From Artemisia argyi (taxonomy: Eukaryota; Streptophyta; Magnoliopsida; Asterales; Asteraceae), in contig CM060702.1 of NCBI GenBank assembly GCA_030686995.1, positions 63,027,340-63,091,339 on the forward strand: a DNA stretch of 64,000 nucleotides, written 5' to 3'. The notes beneath the pieces were generated by a model, which was given only the letters and a program-made list of their open reading frames with translations, was not told the DNA's origin and ran no database searches. A program made the position numbers and the translations under genes. Below are positions 1 through 10,409 of the stretch, piece after piece (within the stretch, counting starts at the first letter, position 1; every line of letters begins with the position of its first letter).

Positions 1-532
1 AATAAACAACCGGTACTTACAGATAAAAAATTAGAGATCGTCAACAGCATAGTGTGAAGACTCCTTCTAACCCTTACCATGCCGTTCCCATATCAGATAC
101 TCCAGAAAGAGCTTACGAGACCTACTAAGTAGTTCAATGATGGGGTGAGTCGCTGGGGATCACTCCACGACTGTAGACCGTTTGAAACCACCACGAACAC
201 TAAGCGTAACCCATAAAGAATTACCGAAGTGACCTGCTGTCAGGGCTGTTTGATGTTGACCCTGGCAGGAATTTCCGTTCAATCATTAAGAAACTACATA
301 AGTAAATTCTCTCATAAAAGTTCTCGGCAGATTGCTAAGATCTGCGAAGGACTCTTAGGTTTACATCTGGTGTCCTTAATGATGAACAACCAGTGTTGAG
401 ATATCATGTGTTCCTATGAGATCTTTTGATGAATCTCGGGGCTCTAAACTCAATAAGTGCACATTAGGTTTCCTATGCGGAGATTAGGGAGAGGTCTCCT
501 GCTTCAATATCAACCATCTCTAAGAGACAGGT
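1..532 (-). mobile_element. Non-coding part of the copia element, left of the nested gag-only insertion
   Basis: No ORF is visible. The stretch is continuous with 8268 onward once the 533-8262 element and one copy of its caggt target duplication are removed, so it belongs to the copia element whose 5' LTR is at 14434-14765. Two clear stem-loops are present: 233-269 (arms CCTGC..CAGGG and CCCTG..GCAGG) and 327-345 (arms GCAGAT and ATCTGC). It probably lies on the 3' side of gag in a pol-less or pol-distant region; the 3' LTR is outside the window. Confidence 0.55.
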
Positions 533-1938
533 TGATGCGTGGGAATCGCACCTTGCTTTACCTCTCGAGGGATCTCGCGAGGCTTACAACCCCCACCAGG
601 CAGTGTACCTGATCGTTGTAGTATAGTATAGTGACAAGTACCGGGGGATTGATCGTTCAGCTTAGGAATAGTGTCGCTAGGATTAGAAAGCCTAATTAAT
701 AGTTCTAGAGATGGAAGATGATTATTTTTTGTGTTTTTATATTTTATGAAAGCAAGTAAAATCTCGGGTTTTGAAGGAGTGGGCGGAATTAGTTGCTAAT
801 CAACTAACCCAAAAACTACTTTATAACTAATTAACTAATGAAAATGAAATTAAACTAATATTAAACTAAGGTTGTGAGCAGTGGTTGGAGAAATTGTGTT
901 TACTTAGACTTCATTACTCCCTAGATATCTTTTACATGTTAATTACTTGTTACACTTGTATGAATGACGGGTTGTATTCCTTAATACCATTCGTGGAGTG
1001 GCATACATAACTCCCCAACTCTATGAGCTCTTATCTCCTCCTACACCATGACCCAGCATAACTATAGGGATTGTAAACAGTGGCTCATGCATTAAATACA
1101 ACCAATAAAGACCTAGTACGCCTCGGTTCATGTTTCTTAAGACGTTCAAGCATGTTACCATTTGGAGATCTGCCAGTTTTCTTAAGCCTAACATATAATA
1201 TCATTCATTCAAAACAAGAATAGACAAGTAATCAACACATAATCAACATCTAGGTTTCATTAGATCTAAGCAAACACAAAGGAAATTTAGCCTAGCATAG
1301 TAGAATTAAGATAAGAACAAAAGATAGACAACCAACACATAGACATATTGATTGAATTAAGAGTATACTTATCTCAATTACAATGCAAGGTCTCAAGGGT
1401 TTGGAACCCTTGAAAAACCTGTAAAAGAGGCACCAAAATCGTCTTTAGGGTTTCACCAAAACTTCTCTCTCTTTAATGAAAAAACTAGAAAACTATATAT
1501 AGGAAAATCGTCCTGACGGCGTCAAGAGTAAAATCTGACGCCGTCAACTCGCCGCCATATACTTCCTCGGACGCCCTAGATCCAATCGTGACGGCCTATG
1601 TGACGCCGTCACCACCCTCGGTAAATTAATCTTGGTCACTTTGACGCCGTCATCTCTTCATCTGACGCCTTCACAACCTTCGGTAAAATATTCATCCTTT
1701 CTGACGCCGTCAAGAGTAAATTCTTGACGCCGTCACTTTGTAATTCCAGCTTGGATTTGGTACTTTGTTGTTTTCTTCACTTTATGCTCCAAAAACGTCC
1801 AAAATAGCCTCTTTTCCAGAATTCACTCTCCAAACACCTAAAATCACAAAAGGAACGATTTAGGGCAATATTTGATCAAATAAATTCGGATTCGGGCTTA
1901 AATGACCCCCTAAAAACGGATCATTTTTCGCCTCATCA
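533..1938 (-). repeat. 3' LTR of the gag-only element
   Basis: This is a 1406-bp direct copy of 6857-8262, TG..CA bounded. On the - strand it begins TGATGAGGCG, directly after a short purine-rich tract (reverse complement of 1939-1953, containing AAGTGTAAGGG) that can serve as polypurine tract. It carries the same promoter block as the 5' LTR. Confidence 0.92.
1493..1735 (-). promoter_or_regulatory. LTR promoter: TATA box with TGACG-palindrome cluster (3' LTR copy)
   Basis: Six perfect copies of the 11-bp palindrome TGACG-C/G-CGTCA lie at 1514, 1536, 1601, 1642, 1702 and 1725, with imperfect copies near 1589 and 1663. Reading leftward they precede CTATATATAG at 1493-1502, a good TATA box. 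TGACG is the core bound by plant TGA-class bZIP factors; binding here is inference because the half-sites are one base further apart than in TGACGTCA. Confidence 0.65.
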
Positions 1939-2555
1939 TATACCCTTACACTTGAGATTTGCTTGTCCTCAAGCAAATGAGCTTTTATTCTACTCAAAAG
2001 ACAAGTTAGGGGTCATTTAACACTAATATAAAAGTAATTACAACAAATAATCGTTCCACTAAAGACCAATAGACAAGCACGGAGGTCATACACAAGCACC
2101 TCACAAATAGTGTTTAGATACTCACATCTCTCGGGTGTAATAAAGTAATATAACATTATGGAAATGGAAGATATCTCTCACTACCTGTCATAGCAAAATA
2201 GATTACCATAGGCTTGGGAAAGGATCAAACCTCCACCACATGGCGTAAGCACCTAGGATAAACTATCAAAGAGGTCTTTTTAAAGGGTTATAACGTTAGG
2301 TGTAGGGATATGAATTACACGGTTTTGTTGGATAAAGGGGATTTTACTGGTGGCGAGTTAACAATCTTAGTTAATTACATGTACAAGATGGCGTTGCTAA
2401 GCCAAGACTAGACTCGACTTAAGCTAATAAATGAAAAATAACTAAAAACATAAAATGAACATAGAATGAAAACGGGATGGTAGTCCGTATGTTTTTTCTC
2501 TCTTTCTTTTCTATTTTTTTTTTTTTATTTTTTTTTTCTTTTTCTTGATTTTTTC

Positions 2556-2598
<43 letters not shown>

Positions 2599-4447
2599 AC
2601 AACCTTACCCTACCATCCAAAATAATACATCATAGGGGTTTGAGCATTCCCCTTACACTTGAATCTTTACATACTTTACATTAAACTATTCTAATGACTC
2701 GAATTAAGAAAATCAAAACACTTGGAGCACTTTTAAGATTAACGTACATATGGGGGTAATAAGTGTTGTTCTTCCCCATTACTCCATAAAATAAGTACTT
2801 ACCCATGAGTCCCAATCGTCCCAAAACAATATGTACAAGGATATGACTCGACTTAGCAACCATGTAATCAATTAGAAAGTTAACTTAGGGTTTAACAAAT
2901 AACAATAATGCACTAAAAATGAGCGCATACACGGAAGGCTAAGGCGATTTGGGTGTACATTTAAGTGGGGTGTAACAAATTCTTCCTTTAAGTAAAATGC
3001 TTAAAGTTAGAAACGAAAAGATAGGCTCGGAGGGGTGTACTAGGGGTATCGTGTACTAAAAATGAGTACAACGCTAAGGGTGTGGGAAAAATTAGTTGAC
3101 TTAACTAGCCAAGTAATATGACTTAAATGGTCAAGTAATCGTAATACGGGTTTAACACAAGGGTGATCCTAATGCCTCTTATCATGTAGTAAATCCTACT
3201 ACACGAATGTAGTCTCACTAGCGGTCTCGGGATGCATCACTAACGCAAGTTCTAGAATCTAAATGCTACCGGTACACTCATAAGCACCAATAATAAATGC
3301 TTTTCCTATCAAAACTAAAGGCGAACCTCACATTTTTGGGTGGAAAATTTTTCTGAATATACGGTTATGTGCTAGTCATACAACCTCCTATCCATGAGAC
3401 GCTTGCTATGGCTAAAGTTTCACTCCTAGATGTTGTAAAAAATTTTAAATTTGGCGCTAAAATTGCACTAACAAGTATTTCTCATAGTTTTATTACTCAT
3501 CTACTATCAAACAAAACAAACTCAAGCGAAAGTGCATATGTAAGGTATCATCTTTTTACCCTCCCCTTACACTTAAGATGAACATTGTCCCCAATGTTCA
3601 AGTAAAGAATGTAAAAGTTAAAAGTAAAGAGAATGAATTCAAATACTCCCCTGATTCGCTCGGTATGGATTTTAGGTTGGCCAGGTTAAATCTTCTTCCA
3701 AGAAAACGAACAATCAAAGCTTCCCTTCCAAAATATAAATCATCTTCTTGTCACAAATAACCTGTAAATCCTGACAAAAGTAGACAAGACAACCTCGCGT
3801 AAAATCGGCGGCATCCTATATAAGTTACTAAATCCTAGAAAACAAAATAAGATATAATGCTTGTGGAATGAAGGTTGCAGATTTCCTGGAGATTATAAAA
3901 CTTAATAATTCACAAAAACTATAAGACTCCGTTAGAAAAACAAAACCGGTAAAATTTCCAGATTTTTAACTCCTGACGCCGTCAAGAGCAATTGCCTGAC
4001 GCCGTCAGAATGGACCTGCAGAAATCTTTATGTTAAGTTTCCGGAAAATTTCTGGAAAAACCTTGTCCTACTTCCTGGAAAATCCTGCAAAACTTCATTA
4101 TGACTCAATACAAGCATTTGACTCTAACAAATACGAATATACATGTTCATTAAATATTGTGGAGAATCATGATCGGTTTGTTTCTTAAAAAACATATTTG
4201 GGGTTTCCCCTTACACTTATCTTTTGCAAAAATACCTTTAGGTTGAAGTTAAGACTAGGCTAAACAACATAATAAAGTATTTCCACATTTTAATTGAGAA
4301 ACATGATCAACCAACAATAAAAATAAAGCATGCATACGGAAGCAAATAACAATCAAACAATTAAAATCACACAAAACATGGGTTGCCTCCCAAGAAGCGC
4401 TTTTCTTTATTTACGAGTCTTGTAGCTAGACTCAAAGTTGTGGGTTA
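1939..4447 (-). other. Non-coding 3' internal region of the gag-only element
   Basis: No credible ORF on either strand; short ORFs here are not conserved in shape with the related copy at 17671-18548. It contains long T-rich runs around 2515-2597, a segment (about 2640-2870) closely matching 17671-17890 in reverse complement, and two further TGACGCCGTCA palindromes near 3973 and 3997. The end next to the LTR (1939-1953) is the likely polypurine tract. Confidence 0.6.
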
Positions 4448-6685
4448 CTACGTGATTTCATCATTGGTTCCATTCTCTAGGTCATCTTCTAAACCAGTTT
4501 TGTATTCTGGACCTAGTTGTAAGCACTCTTTGTAGAAACCAAGCATCCTATTTCTAACATACTCTACTCCTCTACGTCTATCCTCCTCATTCCTATAATA
4601 AGCCGCTTGCTTACGTTCCTTTTCGAAATTAGAGAGAAGGCGGTATTGCTCAATCTTGTAGGGCATTTGATAAGCAACCTCACCATTCTCTTCCTTGAAT
4701 CTAACTATCCCTAACGTCGGATCATAACTCATCCTAGTGGCCTCAACAAATGGCTTCCCGAATACTACTTGACTTAGGCAAGCATCTATCACCGGACGAA
4801 TGTCTTCAATTATCATAAAATCAATCTCATAGGTGAGATTCCCTATAATGACATGCAATCCCTTCACTCTTCCCGCAAAATTGCTTATCCAACTTTTACC
4901 GGGCATTATCCTAAAATTGAGTTGCTTCTTCATCACCCAATTGTAATAAGTCCTGGACATGATGTTCACGGGGGATCTAAGATCTATGTAAGCTTTCCAT
5001 ACATGCATGTGCCCGATATTGCATGGGATGTTAATGTTAGAGGGGTCTCCCATTTTGATCAGGGGATCGCCAAAGATATATGTTGTTTCGGGACTATCGA
5101 ATAAATACTTATGGTATTCCCGTTCTTCCTTGGTTGGCAACTTATCAAAATATTCCTCTATAGGTTCTACCTCCTCTAATTCCTCATCCTTATTAACCTC
5201 AACTTCCCTACTCTCATCCTCACTATTGGCTTCTACTCTAACTTCATCTTTGTCACTCTCCTCTATTTCCCTATCTATCGGCTTGATAGTGACAACATTG
5301 AAAAAGTGGACATGTTTGGATGATAAGGGGTCCTTAGCTTGGATTCCACTATTGGTGTCCCTAGTGTCCTTCCTAGGTGTGGCTAATGTTTGGTTGTTGA
5401 GGGCTTTCAACAAGTTGTCGATTTTGTTGGTCATCTCCGTTTGTTGTTGGTTGAATTCGGTTTCAAACCTAGCTATGCGAGCTTCTTGAGATGCCATAAA
5501 TTTCGACATCAATCCTTCAAGATTGTTGGTACTACCATAGTTGTTAGAAGGATTTTTGTTGAAGATACGGTTGGATGGTGGACCGTTTGATTGGTAACGA
5601 TTATGTGGGTTGGATGAATTTGGTTGATTTTGTTTCCACCTAAGGTTTGGGTGATTTTTCCATGAGGGGTTATATGAATCACCGTATATGTTTGGCTCGG
5701 GCTTGAAAGTGTACCACTTATCTCCCGCTTCGTCGGTAAGCGTGGATGCGTAGTCCGCAAAAGCTGTTCCGGGGAGTTCCACACAATCACGAGTGTCATG
5801 GGGACCACTACATAATTCGCATGAAGAAGTGATTTTGTTCACTTGGCTTGAATGCTTCGGAGCTTCGTAAGATTTCATGAGAAACTTGACTTGGTCCTCA
5901 AGTTCCATGATCCTACGGTCGGGAGTGCTTGAATTATTCGAAGGCAAAGATATTGCCTTGACCGTTTTGTTCAAATCACGGGGATCATTCCAACTTTCGT
6001 TGTCATAGAGAGCAAGATCTTCTATGAGTTCCCATGATTGTTCCGCACTAAGATCACGTAGCTTACCACCGGCCGATTGGTCAATGGTTCGCCTCGTGGG
6101 GATATCGATATGGTCATAAAAAATTTGGACTTGGAGCCACAAATCTATGCCATGATGAGGGACTTTTTGGAGTAAGTCCTTGAAACGAGTCCATGCTTCA
6201 TAAAGAGATTCATTTTGACATTGTTGGAACATCAAGATGTCATTCCTAAGTTTAGTAGTTCTCCCCGGTGGGAAAAATTGAGCAAGGAAACGAGTGGTGA
6301 GATCATCCCATGTGGTGATGGATCCCGCGGGTAAACGCTCAAGCCATTGACTAGCTTGATCCCGTAGAGAGAATTGGAATAGGCGTAAACGGGTAGTCTC
6401 TCTAGTTTCAACACCTAGGTCTATGGAATCTACGATTTTGAGGAAGTCCTTAAGGTGTTGGTTTGGATCTTCGGAACGAAGTCCATGGAATGCACATCCG
6501 CTTTGCACCAACCGGATGGTCTCGGATCGCAAGGGGGTCACATTGGCTCCGGTGAGCTCAATGGTGTTTCGATAGCCTTGGTGGCTAGGTCGGGAATACT
6601 CTCCTAAGGTTCGGGGCCTAAGGGGTTCTAATGGTGGGTTTTGTTGTGGTGGGATGATGGGTTCAAAGATGTTACCACCTTCCAT
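4448..6685 (-). CDS. gag: Gag with degenerate aspartic-protease-like tail (gypsy, Athila/Tat-like)
   Basis: Intact 745-codon ORF. Residues about 60-230 look like a plant retrotransposon gag core, with the run FSLRDQASQWLERLP and the FFPPGRTTKLRNDI region typical of Ty3/gypsy gag. A zinc knuckle of form CX2CX3HX4C (CELCSGPHDTRDC) is at residues 289-301, followed by an N/Q/P-rich linker, a coiled-coil-like segment and an acidic stretch. Near residue 566 is YIDLRSPVNIMS, which aligns with the retropepsin active-site region (usually D-L/T-G-A/S) but has R in place of the key Gly, so protease activity is doubtful. The start was chosen as the first ATG after the leader, about 150 bp from the primer binding site. 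The frame stops at 4448 and no pol follows. The gag may package its own RNA and borrow enzymes; that is inference. Confidence 0.88.
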   Translation of the reverse strand: MEGGNIFEPIIPPQQNPPLEPLRPRTLGEYSRPSHQGYRNTIELTGANVTPLRSETIRLVQSGCAFHGLRSEDPNQHLKDFLKIVDSIDLGVETRETTRLRLFQFSLRDQASQWLERLPAGSITTWDDLTTRFLAQFFPPGRTTKLRNDILMFQQCQNESLYEAWTRFKDLLQKVPHHGIDLWLQVQIFYDHIDIPTRRTIDQSAGGKLRDLSAEQSWELIEDLALYDNESWNDPRDLNKTVKAISLPSNNSSTPDRRIMELEDQVKFLMKSYEAPKHSSQVNKITSSCELCSGPHDTRDCVELPGTAFADYASTLTDEAGDKWYTFKPEPNIYGDSYNPSWKNHPNLRWKQNQPNSSNPHNRYQSNGPPSNRIFNKNPSNNYGSTNNLEGLMSKFMASQEARIARFETEFNQQQTEMTNKIDNLLKALNNQTLATPRKDTRDTNSGIQAKDPLSSKHVHFFNVVTIKPIDREIEESDKDEVRVEANSEDESREVEVNKDEELEEVEPIEEYFDKLPTKEEREYHKYLFDSPETTYIFGDPLIKMGDPSNINIPCNIGHMHVWKAYIDLRSPVNIMSRTYYNWVMKKQLNFRIMPGKSWISNFAGRVKGLHVIIGNLTYEIDFMIIEDIRPVIDACLSQVVFGKPFVEATRMSYDPTLGIVRFKEENGEVAYQMPYKIEQYRLLSNFEKERKQAAYYRNEEDRRRGVEYVRNRMLGFYKECLQLGPEYKTGLEDDLENGTNDEIT

Positions 6686-6831
6686 GATGTCGGATGGTAA
6701 AGAGTTACGAACAAAAGCACGAAGAAATAAGATAGACTAAAGAAGACCTAAAAATAAAAATAAAATCTTACTAGAAAGGAATCTAGCAAGTAGACCTAAT
6801 AAAAAGAAATCCTAACCTAGACAATAACTAT

Positions 6832-6851
6832 TCCCCGGGCTGCGGCGCCGA
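6832..6851 (-). other. Primer binding site, tRNA-Asp type (decayed)
   Basis: Five bases inside the 5' LTR, the - strand reads TCGGCGCCGCAGCCCGGGGA. This resembles the TGGCGCCGCTGCCGGGGA site seen at 36637 and the tRNA-Asp 3'-end complement used by Athila-type elements, with several mismatches. Confidence 0.7.
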
Positions 6852-6856
6852 AAACT

Positions 6857-8262
6857 TGATGCGTGGGAATCGCACCTTGCTTTACCTCTCGAGGGATCTC
6901 GCGAGGCTTACAACCCCCACCAGGCAGTGTACCTGATCGTTGTAGTATAGTATAGTGACAAGTACCGGGGGATTGATCGTTCAGCTTAGGAATAGTGTCG
7001 CTAGGATTAGAAAGCCTAATTAATAGTTCTAGAGATGGAAGATGATTATTTTTTGTGTTTTTATATTTTATGAAAGCAAGTAAAATCTCGGGTTTTGAAG
7101 GAGTGGGCGGAATTAGTTGCTAATCAACTAACCCAAAAACTACTTTATAACTAATTAACTAATGAAAATGAAATTAAACTAATATTAAACTAAGGTTGTG
7201 AGCAGTGGTTGGAGAAATTGTGTTTACTTAGACTTCATTACTCCCTAGATATCTTTTACATGTTAATTACTTGTTACACTTGTATGAATGACGGGTTGTA
7301 TTCCTTAATACCATTCGTGGAGTGGCATACATAACTCCCCAACTCTATGAGCTCTTATCTCCTCCTACACCATGACCCAGCATAACTATAGGGATTGTAA
7401 ACAGTGGCTCATGCATTAAATACAACCAATAAAGACCTAGTACGCCTCGGTTCATGTTTCTTAAGACGTTCAAGCATGTTACCATTTGGAGATCTGCCAG
7501 TTTTCTTAAGCCTAACATATAATATCATTCATTCAAAACAAGAATAGACAAGTAATCAACACATAATCAACATCTAGGTTTCATTAGATCTAAGCAAACA
7601 CAAAGGAAATTTAGCCTAGCATAGTAGAATTAAGATAAGAACAAAAGATAGACAACCAACACATAGACATATTGATTGAATTAAGAGTATACTTATCTCA
7701 ATTACAATGCAAGGTCTCAAGGGTTTGGAACCCTTGAAAAACCTGTAAAAGAGGCACCAAAATCGTCTTTAGGGTTTCACCAAAACTTCTCTCTCTTTAA
7801 TGAAAAAACTAGAAAACTATATATAGGAAAATCGTCCTGACGGCGTCAAGAGTAAAATCTGACGCCGTCAACTCGCCGCCATATACTTCCTCGGACGCCC
7901 TAGATCCAATCGTGACGGCCTATGTGACGCCGTCACCACCCTCGGTAAATTAATCTTGGTCACTTTGACGCCGTCATCTCTTCATCTGACGCCTTCAGAA
8001 CCTTCGGTAAAATATTCATCCTTTCTGACGCCGTCAAGAGTAAATTCTTGACGCCGTCACTTTGTAATTCCAGCTTGGATTTGGTACTTTGTTGTTTTCT
8101 TCACTTTATGCTCCAAAAACGTCCAAAACAGCCTCTTTTCCAGAATTCACTCTCCAAACACCTAAAATCACAAAAGGAACGATTTAGGGCAATATTTGAT
8201 CAAATAAATTCGGATTCGGGCTTAAATGACCCCCTAAAAACGGATCATTTTTCGCCTCATCA
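6857..8262 (-). repeat. 5' LTR of the gag-only element
   Basis: 1406 bp, TG..CA, nearly identical to 533-1938. It is followed on the right by the target duplication caggt (8263-8267). Transcription of gag should start here, about 30 bp left of the TATA box at 7817-7826. Confidence 0.92.
7817..8059 (-). promoter_or_regulatory. LTR promoter driving gag: TATA box plus TGACG-palindrome cluster
   Basis: Same arrangement as in the 3' LTR, shifted by 6324 bp: six TGACG-C/G-CGTCA palindromes between about 7838 and 8059, then CTATATATAG at 7817-7826 reading leftward. Position relative to gag makes this the likely U3 enhancer and core promoter. Confidence 0.68.
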
Positions 8263-8267
8263 CAGGT

Positions 8268-10259
8268 TAATAGATTACACTGGTTCCCCGTGAGAATGAA
8301 ACAAGCTCTTTTAAGAGAACTTGAGTGGCTATAAGGTTTAGTGCAGTGCGTCACTGGGTCCATGACGTCTTTATCTTCAATACCGGTGTCACCTTAGTAA
8401 CAACCAGTAGCATATGAATTGAACCCGGTGTCTGCCCTAAGGTTGAACATATGGAGGGCTATTTCTTTTCACCCTTTTTCATAACTTTTCTTTTTAATTC
8501 TTCAACCCCTTCTTTCTCCTTTCTCATTTTCTCCTTTTTTCAATCATACCTAAGGATTTCTAATTCTAATCTATTGGAATTGTCCTTGGGTAGATCCCTC
8601 CGGCTCTGGCGGATCATAGAACGGTTTTCCCTAACCTTAGTCACCTTATAACTCCATGAATCCTATAATTGCCATGAAACCTTTGATTGAAAATCTCTCA
8701 AATTGTTTATGAATATAAACACATTTTTGTTGACACTTTGAGAGTTTTTGTTTCTTTTGAAGGACTCCCCCTTCACATGTGCTCATGGATTTTTAAGAAA
8801 TTTGCACATGCGTGAGGAGTTTGCACTTTTTGAATTGATCCACTTTCAGTGAACATGACTGATTCGAGACACGCTTACATCACTAGTTAGACTAGCTTGA
8901 AATTATTACCCGTCCTGGTCAAGTCCAAAGAAAGTCTCTCGATACGGTACATTCTACTTAGACAACTCCTATTCGAGACACGCTTACATCACTAGTTAGA
9001 CTAGCTTGAAATTATTACCCGTCCAGGACAAGTCTTTCCGATTACTGACATTTTAAGCTTCGTCAATTCATTGGTACATTCTGAGTCTAGCTCTTTTGAG
9101 ATTCAGTCACAAGCTTTAAACATCTTTGATCACATTTTAATCATGTCTTCTCCCCCTAAAAAATAGCATATCGTGATATTTTTGATATCAACTGATTAAG
9201 AAAAAGCTTTTTGGAGAGATAGACAGATTTATTGTTGCATGAATTCGGAACTATTTTTGTTTTAGAAATACTCCCCCTCAAAACTCGCATATGTTTTTGA
9301 GAAATATTAAACTTTTTAAAGTTTAGAGGGAAGGAGTCGTCTTGAAGCAAAATTCTGAAGGAGAAAGAAGTTTCAGATTTGTTGAATTTTGCATCAAGGT
9401 TTTTTGAAAAACAAAGACTTCTCTTTGTTTGAATAGGAATGTCGTACTGAGGCGTACAACAGTGTCCATTTTTAGGATAAGTGCACTTTGTTGATGAAAA
9501 TCATTTTTGCGTAACACTTTCCTTTCTTTGAAAACTTGAGTTGTGCATTGTAAGGTGTACACAAGTCATCTTGATGATGAGCACCGATTTTGATAGATTT
9601 TGAAACTCTTATTGAAAATTCTTGAAAAGGTGGTGCTCAAAATGTAAGAGGATTTTGAAAATCTAATTTATCATTAGATCAACAATCATGGTCTTGAGCT
9701 TAAAGATTTTGAAAGTTTTTCTAAAGAAAACTCAATCCAGATAAGTGTGTAGTTTTCGTTTTAGGATAAGTGCTCAAAAAATATTTGAAATCTTTGTTTG
9801 ATTAAGCACTTTCCTATCATTGAAGCGCGGGTCCTGAACTGATGTGTCCAAAAGCCATTCGATTAAGTCCTTATTTGAAATCTTTTCGAGTTGTTATACC
9901 CGGACTTAAGTTTTGAAAAGATTTCACTTTGAAGCACGGGTTGTAAGCCGAAGTACTTACAAGCCATTGTGAAGAAACTTTTTGAGAAACGACATGTTTT
10001 AAAAAACATGTAAAAGAACTCCCGTTCAAGCATCTGTAAATGTCCGTATCATTGTTGAATGACATTTCTAGAAACGTACAGAATATTGATTTATGCGAGA
10101 GACATGTCGTGAGAAGAATATTTTTGGATTTTTTGATTTTATATTGTTTTTGTATTTTTTGAAATTTTATATTTTTGTATTTTGTTTTTGTTTTTTCAAA
10201 AGAAATGGAAAATCAAAAATAGAAGATTGAAAGAATGATTTTATAGAATTTACAGAATT
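8268..10259 (-). other. Non-coding spacer downstream of copia gag, hairpin-rich
   Basis: No ORF I trust. A motif of about 58 bp (TTCGAGACACGCTTACATCA and following) occurs twice, near 8861 and 8962. Two hairpins share the same arms, GGATAAGTG and CACTTTCC, at 9475-9522 and 9764-9814. A hairpin with arms TTGTAAG and CTTACAA lies near 9929-9953. The composition is T-rich and the structures suggest an RNA-level rather than a coding role. Confidence 0.5.
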
Positions 10260-10409
10260 TGAACCCTCTGAAGAACTGGGTTCTGAGATAGTTGAAGCAC
10301 CTGCAACTAAAGACGAAGAGGTTTCACAAATAACAGTGTTAGAAGTACATGAATCATCACTCAGCGGGTGTTGAATATCAACGGTAGTAATGGTTTCTAC
10401 TTCCTTATC

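Larger units (their letters stand above)
533..8262 (-). mobile_element. Complete gag-only (TR-GAG-like) gypsy LTR retrotransposon
   Basis: The element is bounded by two 1406-bp direct repeats (533-1938 and 6857-8262), each starting TG and ending CA. It is flanked by a perfect 5-bp target duplication, caggt, at 528-532 and 8263-8267. I find only two differences between the LTRs (about 1674 versus 7998, and about 1805 versus 8129), so the insertion is recent. The primer binding site lies next to the LTR at 6857 and gag reads leftward, so the 5' LTR is 6857-8262. The internal 4.9 kb encodes only a gag-protease-like ORF. No reverse transcriptase, RNase H or integrase is visible, so movement would need enzymes from another element. 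It sits inside a copia element. Confidence 0.9.

Noticed and set aside
4853..5808. Several + and - strand ORFs overlapping the gag of the gag-only element
   Set aside because: Shadow frames of the 745-codon gag; low-complexity and without family features.
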